64,000 nucleotides of DNA from Mesostigma viride (Eukaryota; Streptophyta; Mesostigmatophyceae; Mesostigmatales; Mesostigmataceae): NCBI GenBank assembly GCA_009746045.1, contig RPFO01000027.1, positions 3,477,609-3,541,608 of the forward strand, given 5' to 3'. The translations under genes and the position numbers were made by a program. Each line of letters starts with the position of its first letter. The stretch's first letter is position 1. Positions 22,961 through 33,705 of this stretch are shown here, piece after piece. The notes beneath the pieces were generated by a model. It saw nothing but the letters and a program-made list of their open reading frames with translations, was not told where the DNA came from and ran no database searches.

Positions 22961-23097
22961 TTCGTAGCGATTCGGGCCGCGGTGCCCACACCCCTGTAAC
23001 TAGGACCTAGATAGCTTACACCATCCATTCCATCCCATGTTCCCCTCCCACTGAAGACTTATGCTCACGCGACGCAGTCACGTGTCTATCAATTAAT
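22960..23097 (+). repeat. LINE-A 3'-end fragment, plus orientation
   Basis: Contains GCGATTCGGGCCGCGGTGCC, GTAACTAGGACC, CCTCCCACTGAAGACTTATG and ends CACGTGTCTATCAATTAATT. It is the reverse complement of 20840-20975 and abuts the 3' end of an ORF1-only element in the other orientation. Confidence 0.8.
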
Positions 23098-23316
23098 TAC
23101 TGGGGTGGAAGATCAGCATGGCTATACAGGAGCTAGGGCATGGCCTCTCAGCAGAGAGTAGCTCTCTGCGTGGGCACAGCATAACTAAATAAATAAAGCT
23201 AGGCATCATCTGGTGTGTGGCGCAGCATGGGCACACATGTACATGACTTAATAATGTTCATGAGTCAGCTGGTATATCGCCTGTAGTAGGCGTGCATGTA
23301 CAAGGCCACGGTCTAA

Positions 23317-24843
23317 CTATTCAACACTACTACTGCTGTATTCCCCTAAGCTGGGGCCGCGTCTGGAGACTGTCGCTGGGGCCGCGGGGGTCGCAGGGGT
23401 CGCATGCCAGGGCTTGTGGCCAACGTAGATGGCCGCCCCCTTCCAGTACACCGGCTGCCCCGCCGCGGTCTGCCGGAGCTGGAGGTAGGTCGGCCATAGC
23501 TCCCGTCGCGGTTGTTGCTGCGCCAGCCGGGTCAAGTCGTCGTCCAATTAATTAAATTAATTAAACTCGTGCTCCCGTTGGGGAGTCACGGAGCACCGAA
23601 GTGCTTTTAATCCCTGTGTGTGCACTACAGGAGAAAGGGCAGAGACCCCCAGTCTCCTTCATGCCAAAGGCATGCCACAGCTGCAATCGGGCGCGGCTAG
23701 CTAAAAGGACAGGCTAACGATCCGGCAAACTGTGGGTGCAATAAGACCCATGTGAGCATATCATAGCAAGGAGCGTGGGCAAGTAATCTGAACATAGCCA
23801 GGGCGTAGCATGGCTGTACTAGAACTAGGCTAAGGCTATGGCTGGTTGTGTACCGTGCGTTGGCGGCACGTGACTAGGCGTCGTCCAAGGTGAAGGGAGT
23901 CTTCTCGAGCCGCTTGCGGCGTCTAAGAAAAGAAATCTTGTCCGATGGGCTCTTAAAGTCTGATGAGAAGAAGCGGGGGCGCCCCTGCCTTACCCCGCGC
24001 GCTTCAGGCTTGATCTCACCAAGAAGGCCCATGCGATCAAGGATTTTGCTCTCAAACGCCTGTACAAGCTTCTCGGAATTCTCACCTTCCTCCACGTCGA
24101 AGTTCTTGACGATGCATGACGTTAAGGCTGCGCTTGGCGAGCTCGGCCTCCTCGCGGAGGTCGAGTTTCTGCTGCTGGAGCTGTGCTGCAACGGCGGAGG
24201 TGGTGGAGGTGGTGTGTCCGCCCACGTCTGGGTGGGAGGAGCAGCGCCAGCCGGGCCAGCGAGGGCTGGCTTGGCGGCAATGTCCTTCACCGCCTGGGCG
24301 GTGAGGCCTGCGGTGTTTTGCAGGACCTCGATGGCAATGGCGTTGTCCTTGAGGCGCTGGTCGCGGAGCTCACTCTGGGCGGTGATGGTGTCGGAGGTGG
24401 GGGTGGTGGCGGTGGAGGAGGCGAGGAGGGTGGAGGTGGCGGTGGAGATCATTGGTGGAGAGGACTGGGGGAAGCTCAGCAGTCAGCGTGCTGCCCATGG
24501 CCGCCACATCTGCAGCGAGGGGGGCCACGTGCTGCTCGAGGGCCTCCTTGAGGAGTGAGCGGATAGAGGATTCGGTCAAGTTGGTGGTGAGGAGCTTGAG
24601 GGGCCAGAGCTCCTCGAGGGAGCGTCCACTAGGAGGTAGAAAAGGGCGTATTGCAGTGAGGATGGAGTCCAAATGGCGCCTCTGAAGGAAGGCATTGACG
24701 AGGCGACCTTGCATGTGGGAAAAGCTGCTTGCACACTTCCGTAAGCCAGGCGTGCGATCCGAAAAACACGTAGGCCAGGATGCGATCGTGGGTGAGCTTG
24801 TAAAAAAAGCCGGGCTGGCTGGCGTCAAAGTCGTACTGCTCAA
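23317..24843 (-). pseudogene. L1-like ORF1 protein, element E1
   Basis: N-terminal helical part (SSIRSLLKEALEQHVAPLAA), a Pro-rich linker (PPTQTWADTPPPPPP), an RRM-like core with the family's FLRRRKRLEKTPFTLDD strand, and a C-terminal domain (DLTRLAQQQPRRELWPTYLQ, PVYWKGAAIYVGHKPW). This order matches L1-type ORF1 proteins, RNA-binding chaperones of LINE RNPs. A frameshift near 24400 and the SINE-like insert break it. Confidence 0.75.
23548..23878 (-). mobile_element. SINE-like element S1, copy 1 (10-bp TSD)
   Basis: A 331-bp insert between CGTCGTCCAA direct repeats (23538-23547 and 23879-23888), splitting ORF1 of E1. The minus strand starts CTAGTCACGTGCCGCC and ends GTGACTCCCCAACGGGAGCA then CGAG(TTTAATTAA)n. 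Copies at 27473-27814 and 47474-47823 start and end at about the same places, so it is a defined unit and not a random 5' truncation. Its last 30-35 bp match the 3' end of LINE-B (54775-54818), as in SINEs that borrow a LINE tail. Confidence 0.75.
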
Positions 24844-25239
24844 AAGTCGGCTCGGCAGGGCGACTGCGCTTGGGTTCAGGCGACGCTGCTGGCGAGGCGA
24901 GCCTAGCTGGGAGGGGGCTGGGCGACCACTATACTCCTATAGGGCTTGGCTATAGTGGCGCCGCTGCCTTCTGGGCCGGAGGGCGAGGCTGCAGCCGGAG
25001 CTGCAGACGTATTTTCAGGGCTCAGTGAGCGCAGCCACCAGGCTGCGTAGCGCGGAGGAGCGCTTACTCGCCACATATTGCGTAATAGCGTCGGAAAATT
25101 GTATCAGCCTGTGCGTCTTAGAAAGACGAAGCAGTTGTGATGTTCACGGCCCAATTTGGTGCCCAAACGTGAAAGTAATTAGCTCCGCCGTCAGCCATGG
25201 CTACCTCGTGGCTCGTAACCAGCTTCATAGATATATTGA

Positions 25240-25915
25240 TGAAATTATAGGACTGTTTCCTGTCACCGGTTAATTCTGTTTATTATTGTAGTGGATTATG
25301 TTATGCGCCAGGCACGGCCATCTTCTCGCACGGTGACGGGTCCCCGAGCCTAGTAGTTTGAATGCTGTCACTAACAAGCTGTGTGAGGGGCTGTATGATG
25401 TGCTACCCTAGGAGGAACGGGCTCACGCCCAGGCAGCCTCCCGGTTTGTCGGTAATCTGGAGGCAGATCTGAATTGCGAACTAGATAGGTGGCATGAGGC
25501 TATGAAGGATACCAACCCTAAGGCGGTGGGGGAAACACGTGTGACCAAATTCGGCAACCATAGTGATTTGGCCCTTGGCCTGGCCGGCCCCCTGCCTGAG
25601 ATCCGCCTCTTAGACGACGCCAAGGTTAACTTCCCTGCTTCCGGCCGCTTCAAGCTGCTCGGCAGTTGGCTTCCCGACTGCGAGGACGACATGAGGATCC
25701 GGGTCGGCATGGCGTGGGGGCAGCTCCACTAGCACCGTCCCTGGCGGAGCAATCCCGCCCTGCCCCGGATTGTCAAGCGCGACCTGTTCAAGGCCGGCAT
25801 TCTGAAGATCCTGACATACGGCGCCAAGACGTGGCCGCTGACGCAGAAGCTGGAGAAACGACTCGACGGCACGGTCACGTACCAAGATGCTGCGCAAGGC
25901 ACTTCATTAACCCGT
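25240..25915 (+). repeat. Rearranged LINE-A fragments
   Basis: About 25278-25320 matches RT sequence (IIVVDYVMRQARP). 25400-25560 matches the LINE-A 3' UTR. 25565-25910 returns to ORF2 (GRFKLLGSWLPDCEDD, then ILTYGAKTW). The order is scrambled relative to the intact element, and stops are present. Confidence 0.7.
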
Positions 25916-27459
25916 GATGTATCGCGTTGTAGGGTTAGAATGCGATGTATCGCGTTGAAATCTGACACGTGGCAGACACCAGAAGATACGAGATTTTCGG
26001 TCTGAAACTCAGCGGACGGACTCCTTACATCCCGTAGAACTCAAGAAAAAATCCTGGTATTTTGGGGGTTTTTTTGTGACAGCTGCAAACAAATATGTAC
26101 CACTGAAATCAGGCATTTTCGCGGACGAAGGTGAAGACGACGGCGATGGCGGCAGGTAGATCTCGCCAGTTTTTGCCCGAATTTCAGTGGCTGTTGAGTG
26201 GCACGACCATGATGATGCGTTCAAAGGTTGATATTTATTAGGTTTCTACGAGTTTGATGAGGTACTGGGGCAAAGGAAACGTAGATTTTTCCAGTTTCTC
26301 ACCAACTTTCATGCGGAACCCCTGGAAACCGGCATGCATATTATTACGGCAAGACTCGGGTCTGATGCTGCACCATGCTTGGTATTTCCATGGTGTTTCG
26401 ACTTCTTAACACATGTTTATACATTCCGAACGCCCGGACTCTCGGCTAAACCGAGATTTGTGCAGACTTTTAATGGGTAGCTCCGGGCATCATGATGGTG
26501 CCTGCAACTAGCGTAAGGCGTGACTGTTACGATCCGGTTCCACGCCTCCACCTCGACCCCAGGATCTGACCTGTCCTAGACTAACTAACCCGGTAGAAGA
26601 AGGAACCCTGTTTTGCTTTCTGAAAGATCGTTGAACTCCCGACTCTAAAGCTTTCCGATAATTGTTTCCATACTGAGCCGTTGACACATTTACTTAGACA
26701 TTGCTGGCAATAACGTACTTCCATGGTTCGACTAGCTGTAACAAGCCATATCAAAGGTCGAACTGTCAACACAAGGAAACTGCAACACCTAAATTGGCCG
26801 ACAGACTTGTGCGTGCTCGGGCCAAACATGGCCCTCGCCCGTACGATCACAGGTAGGTTAGATCTACGCACTCTAATGCCATGTGGGGCGGCGCTGGTCC
26901 AGACCACACAGAGCGCCAACGGTCCAGGCCCTAAAGGACGCAGCGCGGCGCGACTGCACCGGCCCACAGTACTGAACACTTGACACGTCACTGGACCGTG
27001 TAACAACCGGTCAAAAGGGTCCTAACCACACGTAAACGTAGGAAAGACAACAGTCGTAACCACGGACTGTTTCGGAATAGCTGAGGCCACCAAGAGCGTA
27101 AGGCCTCTATTTACGGCCGTAATAACACAGTTTTTTACGCGCCGTAACAGTGACTGTGGCTATTGCTACGGTAATATGCTGTATTTTCCTGGAAATGGCC
27201 TCTGCCACCGGCTCAATATTGCTTGCAGGCGTAAGTATATCGTGTTTCTACCTAGTTTATGCCAGTTTTCCACTTATTTCTACTGACCTCTGCCCAGCCT
27301 CTCTAAGACCGCCATCCTACTCGACGTTCCTTGCATGTCAGTCATAGCAGGTTGCAGTTGTGCAGTATTTAGTTAGGTGATGTATACGTCGTCAAGCCCG
27401 GTGCACATATATCCTGAGGGTTGGATATTGATTGTTTATACTGCGTTGATTGTGCGTTA
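25916..27459. other. Non-coding stretch without recognised genes
   Basis: No motif-bearing ORF is seen. GATGTATCGCGTTG is repeated at 25915-25955, and GCGTAAGGC occurs near 26513 and 27098, with TTACGGCCGTAATAA (near palindrome) around 27112. It may be old transposon sequence but no termini can be defined. Confidence 0.4.
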
Positions 27460-27472
27460 GAAGATCAGCTAG

Positions 27473-27814
27473 TTAGTTAATTAATCATACTCGTGCTCCC
27501 GTTGGGGAGTCACGGAGCACCGAACTCACCTCACTGCACCGAACTGCTTTTAATCCCTGTGTGTGCACAACACGAAGAAAGGGCAGAGACCCTCTTTCTC
27601 CTTCATGCCAGAGCCGATCCGGCGGCAAGTTCTGTGGGTGCAGTAAGACCCATGTGAGCATATCATAACAAGGAGCATGGGCAAGTAATCTGATCATAGC
27701 CAGGACGTAGCATGGCTGTACAAAGGCTTTAATAAGCTATTAAAGGCTATGGCTGTTTGTATGTACCGTGCGTTAGCAGGCACGTTACTAGTAGCTAGGT
27801 ATGGTGCATGGCTC
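27473..27814 (-). mobile_element. SINE-like element S1, copy 2 (13-bp TSD)
   Basis: 342 bp between GAAGATCAGCTAG direct repeats at 27460-27472 and 27815-27827. The 3' end is TCCCCAACGGGAGCACGAGT followed by a short TTAA tail. The interior aligns with copies 1 and 3 throughout (ATCATAGCCAGGACGTAGCA in antisense), with a deletion near 27605-27625. Confidence 0.75.
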
Positions 27815-27862
27815 GAAGATCAGCTAGGTGCCCAAAATCATGGTGTATAATAATGTGTTATT

Positions 27863-28192
27863 TTTCTAGCTGACCGCATTTATGCCGACGACATCACGCT
27901 CATCGAGAAGCCGCGGCGTCTGCCCAGCTTTGGCTGGACTGCCTGGCGCTCCAGGCTCGGGCGGTTGGTCTAGAAATCAGCCCCAAAACCGAGGCCCTGG
28001 CCCTCGGCATGGCAGGGCGGCCCCCACCCACACTCCGCCTCCTAGACGCCACCGAGGTCAACTACCCTACTTCAGGCCGCTTCAAGCTGCTCGGCAGTTG
28101 GCTTCCCGACTGCGAGGACGACCTGACGACACGGATCGGAATGGCGTGGGCGCAACTCCATGACCACCGCCGCTGGTGGAGCAACCCCGCCC
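27863..28192 (+). pseudogene. LINE-A RT fragment, left part (interrupted by the Copia element)
   Basis: Encodes the RT palm from the YADD box (TATGCCGACGAC near 27881) through GRFKLLGSWLPDCEDDLTTR to RRWWSNPA. The sequence resumes without a gap at 36877 after the Copia element (one CGCCC copy shared). The copy is 5'-truncated at CTAGCTGACC. Confidence 0.85.
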
Positions 28193-28791
28193 TGTTATAT
28201 TGTGGGCTCGCAGTCACATAAAGTATTGGAATTTGTTTATGCTCGGAATTGGCTAAGTCCGGAGGTCAGCCGGCAGCGCCGCGCTGAGGTTTATTTGCTG
28301 GGCCGGCGGTCAGTGGGAATTTATGTGTACGGTCAGGCAACGGGTCGTAGGTTCTGGCTGTGGGCTATTTTGGGTTCTGGCCATTACCGTTCGTTCCGTG
28401 GGCAACCTTGGTTCCGTACCGTTTGTCCAGGCATGCAGTGGGGTGGATCTCGGTTGCGGTGCGTTATGTTGTGGAGTGTCGTTTGGGAATTATGTTGGTG
28501 TATTTCGGTTGGTTTGTACTTGGGTACGTTCTCAGGCCCACGCCGTTGCTCAGCGTTGGGTGAAGCCACAGAGCTACTCGCAGTGATGACCTACAGCGGA
28601 GCATTGAGTCAAAGCTGTTTGGCGGCGTGAAAGGCCGACACGCAGGAGAAAGCTTTGAATCACGTTGCAGCAAATGCTGTCAATGGCCGACGTTGTCGAC
28701 ATGTCCGGGGCTGGGCGCTGAGCGAGTAATCTATTTTTACGTCTTTTTATTATTCGGAAATACAATACACTTAAAGAATTTTATTTTAACA
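28193..28791 (+). repeat. 5' LTR of Copia element (599 bp)
   Basis: TG..CA termini. It differs from the 3' LTR by a handful of substitutions and short indels (for example GAATTTATGTG versus GAATTTTAATATGTG). The start is fixed by the CGCCC TSD. Confidence 0.95.
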
Positions 28792-28828
28792 TGTACTAGG
28801 TTGGGGCCGTAATTTTACAGCATAAAAC

Positions 28829-29638
28829 ATGGCAGCGTCAGCTGGGAGAAAACGGAAAGCAATTCATAGTGATCCGTCGACATGGGCCGCTGACCTACGA
28901 GCTGAAAAGGATCTGTTAGAACTATTTCGAAAGCGTGTAGGAACCCTTGCTAGCGACGCACCCACGCTCGTAGTGCGTGACTATATAGAGAGAATAGAGG
29001 CTTTTCTGAAGGACCATGGTGAGAAGATCAGCAGTGTTTATTCGCTTTTCCGAGATGCCGGTTTGCTGAGCTGCGACAATTTCATTCTCGCATTTACTCT
29101 TCGAGCATGCAAGGATGAGAAGGTAAAACGGCGTCACATCCCAGGTAAGCTGCGTGAGGCGTTGTTGGAGTCGAAGGAGGGCACGACCTCTAGGCTATGC
29201 AGCATTTACACCTGGGTGCCACAACGGCCTTACTCACTCGATTTACTCAGCCTTCGCAATTTGCGGAATGAGTCTGTGCTCAATGGACTAGAGGTGTCTG
29301 AGACAGCGGTGATAGACCGTTACGTGAGGATGGCCAAGGACCTGAATTTCCAGACTGTGATGGGAGCCCTGCGTGCAGGCCAAGCCAAGGATGACCTTAC
29401 CAAGGCAATAGAGATCATTACCGGCCTGGTAGAAGGGGAGGAGAGGGACATGATTGCACAGCTGAGAGCCCAGGGCAAGCTGACCGAGTCTGGGTTGATG
29501 GCCCCTGCCCCTCCCCCAGCCGCTCCCAATTCTGTGCCCCTCCCTGCACCCTCTGTGCCAAGCACTGTTACCCTGCCAAGCCACAGGATGCAACGGGCAA
29601 GGTTGCCGGTGTCAACAACAGCAAGCCTGCTGGAGTAG
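28829..29638 (+). CDS. Copia GAG (5' part, ends at frameshift)
   Basis: Starts 37 bp after the LTR with MAASAGRKRKAIHSDPSTWA. It is helical and charged, with EKISSVYSLFRDAGLLSCDN and IIGL-type capsid-like segments, then a Pro-rich tail. Near 29575 the sense frame shifts to a Gly/Arg-rich (RGG) stretch and on to the zinc knuckles in another frame, so the ORF as read is truncated. It would form the particle shell that packages the element RNA. Confidence 0.75.
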   Translation: MAASAGRKRKAIHSDPSTWAADLRAEKDLLELFRKRVGTLASDAPTLVVRDYIERIEAFLKDHGEKISSVYSLFRDAGLLSCDNFILAFTLRACKDEKVKRRHIPGKLREALLESKEGTTSRLCSIYTWVPQRPYSLDLLSLRNLRNESVLNGLEVSETAVIDRYVRMAKDLNFQTVMGALRAGQAKDDLTKAIEIITGLVEGEERDMIAQLRAQGKLTESGLMAPAPPPAAPNSVPLPAPSVPSTVTLPSHRMQRARLPVSTTASLLE

Positions 29639-29705
29639 GCAACGGTGGCAAGCAGCGTGGTGGAGGCCGTGCCCGTGGTGGCGGGCGCGGTGGCAGACGT
29701 GGGCT

Positions 29706-30056
29706 GTGGCAGGGCAGGCCATTGGTGCAGCAGCAGAGACAGCAGCAGCATTATGCCCCAGCACAGCAGGCAGGACAGCCGCATTATGCTCACAGCCGCC
29801 GCAGCCGCAGCAGCAGTTTGCACAGCAGCAGCAACAGCGGCAGCCACAGAGGCAGGAGTCTGGTGCATGCTTCATATGCGGGAGAAAGGGTCACCTGGCA
29901 CGCACATGCTACAATAGGCACGCTGACAGCATGCCAGCTCGCAGCAATAGCAATGCACAGGGCCCTGCCGTGTGTAACCGCTGCAAGCAGCCAGGACACT
30001 TTGCACGTGACACGCACCTGTGCCCGGCGGCCCAGAGTGGGGGCCGTAGGCAGTGA
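29706..30056 (+). CDS. Copia GAG C-terminus with CCHC zinc knuckle
   Basis: A Gln-rich stretch leads to CFICGRKGHLARTC, a canonical CX2CX4HX4C RNA-binding knuckle, then a degenerate second one (CNRCKQPGHFARD..) whose last Cys is displaced. The frame is the same as the following pol ORF, separated by one TGA at 30054-30056. Confidence 0.8.
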   Translation: MAGQAIGAAAETAAALCPSTAGRTAALCSQPPQPQQQFAQQQQQRQPQRQESGACFICGRKGHLARTCYNRHADSMPARSNSNAQGPAVCNRCKQPGHFARDTHLCPAAQSGGRRQ

Positions 30057-30092
30057 CTAGGGTCCGGTGGTGAGGGTGAGGCAGCTGGTGAT

Positions 30093-33000
30093 GTGCCAAA
30101 TATGCGAGCTAGTGCGGGGCAGCACGGCTCGACCCCCCAGGCTAGCTCACCCCGCCTGGGTGCTCGCGTGGCAGCGCTAGATGAGAGCGCTGGTGAGGAG
30201 GGGGACCATGCAGAGCAGGGGGCAGTTGCAGTAGGGGATGAAGCACTGTCTCAGGGAACGAGGGAGAAGGGGGTTGGAGGAGGTACTGCAGGTGTACACA
30301 CTGCAGTTCTGGACGGGCCACCGGTACGAAGGTCCTCCCCACACCCGGGACCTCAGGCACAACAGTCTCAATGTCCATTGGAGGCAGGTGGTACACTCAG
30401 TGTACTTAACATGGCAATGAGGTTACACACACGGTTGGGTCATGGCCACGCTGCAGAGCATTGGGCAGCATCACTGGGGTTTTCGGAGCTGGTGGCGACG
30501 TGCAGAGAGGTCTGGCAGAGGTGTAAGCATTGTCAGCGCAATGTGCCTAAGCCGCACAAGTTTCATGCACGTAGACCGGTGCTAGAGAGGGGCCCGGTGC
30601 AAGTGGATGTGCTCAAGTACGATGACAGGGAGTATGTGCTAGCGGTGGGGCGGTTCTCCAGGTTCAAGGCACTAGAGGTGTTGCCACGCAAGCACAAGGA
30701 AGAGCTGCTCACCAGCCTGCGCTTGGTAAAGGCCAAGTTTGCCGTGGTGTCAACTTTAGAGTGTGACCAGCAGTTCGAGTGTTGCATGAAGGAGCCGGGG
30801 TTTGAGCAGATTGTGGTGGCGGGTGCGGCAGATCACGAACATCAAGGGTTAGTGGAGAGACATATCAGGACCTCCAAGTTTGTGATGAGTGCTATGGCCA
30901 GGATGCGCTCGCTGTCGTACCGCGATCAGGCTCTGTTGTGCAGGCAGATAGAGGAGCACATGAATCACAGGGTGATGGTCAGGGTACATGTGGATGGTGA
31001 GGAGGTAGCCGTCACGCCCCATGGGTTGGAGATGGGCCTGCTCCCGCTGGAGGCGGTAGAAGCATACCGTGATTGGCTGTGTGACCGGTACCTCAGGCTG
31101 GTGGACATGGACCTGCGCAGGGGTGATGTGTACGTGCCTAGCGAGGGAGCAAGGGTGTGGGCGTACCGGGAGGGAAGTGCTTTGGAACAGGGTTTGTGGG
31201 AGGGCCCTGTTGTGGTCAAGTCAGTGGACGGTGACCACATGTTGGCGAAGGTTGGGCGTGAGGACCGCCGCTTCGACCGACTACTGGCGTGGAAACACTT
31301 GCGGCCGTACTACGAGGGGCTAGGTGCGCCAGCAGACCTGCCCCATGAGGAAGGTGCGATGGGCTCCAGCGCGCAGGCTGGAGGTGAGGCGGGGGACCCA
31401 GGGACGGCCGCAAGGGGGGTGAGAGAGGAGACGGGGCCTGATCAGCCTGCGCCCTCTCTTCCGTCGGATGGTGGGTTGCCACTGTCCAATGGCGGTCCAG
31501 CCAGTGTGGGACCAGGCGGGCTGGGGGTTGCCCCTTCCGCTGATGGTCAGGAGGTGCAGCGCGCGACAATGTTTGCCCGTGTCATTGAGCGGCTGCAGGA
31601 AGCCCGGCGGGCAATCGCGGAACGCGAGCAGCCGGGGGGCACGTTACCACGGGCCGGCGGGGCGGGCAGGCCGTCGGCTGTAGGTGGGGCGCCTCAGGCC
31701 GGCGAGGGAGCCGTAGGAGGGCCACCACAGTCCAGCGAGGCCAATGCAGGGCCAGCCGCAGGTGGAGAGGCACAGGCCGGCGATGCTGGCGCATCGACCG
31801 CAGGTGCGGGGCTACAAGCCGATGGCGCTGATGGGTCGGCTAGCACCCGGCGCGAGTCACTGAGTGGCGGTGATGGCTCCGAGGGCGGCGGCGACGTCGC
31901 AATGGAGGCTGGTAATGAGGTAGCCTCGGTGTCTAAGCTAGTGGATTTTCAGCAGGACGGGCTGGCTGGGTGTCGGTTGGAGGTGGATACTAATGCGGTG
32001 GTGTGCTTGCTAGGTGAAGGGGTAGCTAGGCACTTCCCGCTACAACCGTCCAAGTGGAACTTTGTGGAGGACTTTTCTGGGGTGGTGCGCATGCCGGTAG
32101 TGGGCGAGGTGATGCTGACCATTCTTGGGCGTGACACTCCTTTCTGCGTGCTTGAGGGCTATGATGGGCCGGCGATTCTGGGGCTGCCATTTCTTAATCA
32201 CCCTGATGTTGTGATCCAGAGCTCTAGTTTGACCAGGGAGGGCCATGGGTCGATAGAGTTGGAATCGTACAAGGCAGTGCAACCTCTCAGTCTCGTCTCA
32301 AGCACCGTGGCTAGGCTAGCAGCACTGACAGGGACAGAGGGTGTGGCGTGGGGAAAGGATCTCCCGCCAGCGGTAGACCTGGTCATGCCTGCGTTGTTGC
32401 ATCCATCCAGCATCGGTATTACCAAGCGGGACATCGCTGCACATTCTCCGATTGGCTATGAGAGGCTGGTACTAGAGATGTCGACGCAGAGTGGTTTCTC
32501 CAGCTGGTGGTGCGCGTTTCACAGGGCGCTGGAGGAGTGGCAGGGGTATGGTGTGTATGAACCAATGGACAGTGTGCCCAAGGGGGCCAAGGTACTTCCT
32601 CTCAAGATGGTGTTGTCTCACAAGGTAAAGGCTGGGGTGGAGGTATGCTATGTGAGGCCGGTGTCGCAGGAGTTTTCGGGAACCAGTGAGCTGGCCAAGG
32701 AGGAGCTGTACACCCCAGGTCTGGCGTGGGATAGCTTCAGGATTATCACCATGCTGTATCTCGGTTTCCTGGATGAGGGCAGAGACTATGGGTGTGCGTC
32801 TATTGATGTCAAGCGTGCTTTCCCTAACTCTAGCGAGGAGGTGGCGCGTGAGGTGTGGGAAGGCACGTCACCCCTGGTGGTCCAGACACCCTCGTTTTGG
32901 ATGGAGGAAGTGAGGGCAGAATTCATGGGCTTGTTGAAGGCCATAGAGGGACTGCAGAGTGCCTCGATTGTGTGGCGTATCACTTTGATGCGTGCTCTGT

Positions 33001-33695
33001 TTGAGCTGATGACATTCGAGGTATCCCCGTACGACCCTTCGTTGTTTGTGGCACAGACTCCCTCAGGTCCCTTGTTTGTACAATTGCATGGGGATGACCT
33101 GCGAGTGGTAGCACCCCGTGCTGTTCTGCATCAGTTCTATGCAGATCTCGCTAAGCGTTTCCCTGTGGGCGAGCTGCAGGTGGTGGACCAGCAGACTCCG
33201 CGTGTCTTCTGCGGTGTAGTGCAGACCCTGCGAGTGACGTCTGGTAGGCATCAGATGCACCTGGGTATTCCTGACAAGTATCGGGAGGAGCTGATGGGCT
33301 CGGTGGATGAGCTGTGTGCTAAGGGCCTGTGGAGCCGCCTGCGTGGCAAGCTAGGCTGGATGGCGGCAGTGTGTGCGCCCGATCTGGTGGTGCTGAGTAG
33401 GACGGTAGATGACGTGTTGTCGCAAGTCCATCCGTCGGTTGTGAGGCAGTATGTGGCCGAGAGCCAAGGTGTGGTGCTTTCTGGCCTGTCGGTCTCTCAG
33501 CCCGCTGTTCTTCACTGCTTTGCAGATACGTCGGGTGAGGGCAGGGAACTGACCAAGCTGAGGGCACGGATGGGTGGTCTGTTTGTGCTCTGTAACCCAG
33601 GGGGTCGGGGATCGCTGTGTGGGTGGTATTCGAGACTGTGCAGGCGTGTGGCAGTTGGCTCTGACACTAACGATCGAGTGCCGTGGTGTGTGTGA
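30093..33695 (+). CDS. Copia polyprotein: integrase, protease-like, reverse transcriptase, start of RNase H
   Basis: 1,200 codons. Residues about 109-150: HTRLGHGH..., CKHC (HHCC zinc finger). About 170-255: integrase core with D (VQVDVLKYD), D (LECDQQFE) and E (GLVERH). About 620-700: a retropepsin-like fold with LEVDTNAVVCLLG (DTN where DT/SG is usual, 31986-31994) and AILGLPFLNHPDVVIQ. About 815-1000: Copia-type RT with ASIDVKRAF (catalytic Asp) and VQLHGDDLRVV in place of YVDD (33084-33098). About 1143: RNase H start (CFADTSG). The frame breaks at TGA 33693-33695 by a one-base slip in a GT run, just before the hAT insertion. The order INT-PR-RT is unusual. Confidence 0.85.
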   Translation: MPNMRASAGQHGSTPQASSPRLGARVAALDESAGEEGDHAEQGAVAVGDEALSQGTREKGVGGGTAGVHTAVLDGPPVRRSSPHPGPQAQQSQCPLEAGGTLSVLNMAMRLHTRLGHGHAAEHWAASLGFSELVATCREVWQRCKHCQRNVPKPHKFHARRPVLERGPVQVDVLKYDDREYVLAVGRFSRFKALEVLPRKHKEELLTSLRLVKAKFAVVSTLECDQQFECCMKEPGFEQIVVAGAADHEHQGLVERHIRTSKFVMSAMARMRSLSYRDQALLCRQIEEHMNHRVMVRVHVDGEEVAVTPHGLEMGLLPLEAVEAYRDWLCDRYLRLVDMDLRRGDVYVPSEGARVWAYREGSALEQGLWEGPVVVKSVDGDHMLAKVGREDRRFDRLLAWKHLRPYYEGLGAPADLPHEEGAMGSSAQAGGEAGDPGTAARGVREETGPDQPAPSLPSDGGLPLSNGGPASVGPGGLGVAPSADGQEVQRATMFARVIERLQEARRAIAEREQPGGTLPRAGGAGRPSAVGGAPQAGEGAVGGPPQSSEANAGPAAGGEAQAGDAGASTAGAGLQADGADGSASTRRESLSGGDGSEGGGDVAMEAGNEVASVSKLVDFQQDGLAGCRLEVDTNAVVCLLGEGVARHFPLQPSKWNFVEDFSGVVRMPVVGEVMLTILGRDTPFCVLEGYDGPAILGLPFLNHPDVVIQSSSLTREGHGSIELESYKAVQPLSLVSSTVARLAALTGTEGVAWGKDLPPAVDLVMPALLHPSSIGITKRDIAAHSPIGYERLVLEMSTQSGFSSWWCAFHRALEEWQGYGVYEPMDSVPKGAKVLPLKMVLSHKVKAGVEVCYVRPVSQEFSGTSELAKEELYTPGLAWDSFRIITMLYLGFLDEGRDYGCASIDVKRAFPNSSEEVAREVWEGTSPLVVQTPSFWMEEVRAEFMGLLKAIEGLQSASIVWRITLMRALFELMTFEVSPYDPSLFVAQTPSGPLFVQLHGDDLRVVAPRAVLHQFYADLAKRFPVGELQVVDQQTPRVFCGVVQTLRVTSGRHQMHLGIPDKYREELMGSVDELCAKGLWSRLRGKLGWMAAVCAPDLVVLSRTVDDVLSQVHPSVVRQYVAESQGVVLSGLSVSQPAVLHCFADTSGEGRELTKLRARMGGLFVLCNPGGRGSLCGWYSRLCRRVAVGSDTNDRVPWCV

Positions 33696-33705
33696 GTGTA
33701 TCAAG

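Larger units (their letters stand above)
23098..25215 (-). mobile_element. ORF1-only LINE-derived element E1 (split by a 331-bp SINE-like insert)
   Basis: The 5' end (minus) is ACGAGCCACGAGGTAGCCAT then GGCTGACGGCGGAGCT, shared with elements at 40185 and 51770. It contains an ORF1 with frameshifts (24843-24370, 24452-23874, and 23547-23317 after the insert) and then a 3' linker ending CCCCAGTAATTAATT. No RT lies between ORF1 and the tail. The SINE-like insert at 23548-23878 has a 10-bp TSD. Confidence 0.7.

Noticed and set aside
28160-28630. 156-codon ORF and its duplicates near 36040-36716
   Set aside because: They lie in the two LTRs; repetition at protein level reflects LTR identity.
28792-28810. 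Copia primer-binding site directly after the 5' LTR
   Set aside because: GTACTAGGTTGGGGCC does not match an initiator-Met tRNA 3' end or a half-tRNA that I can recognise, so no PBS was annotated.
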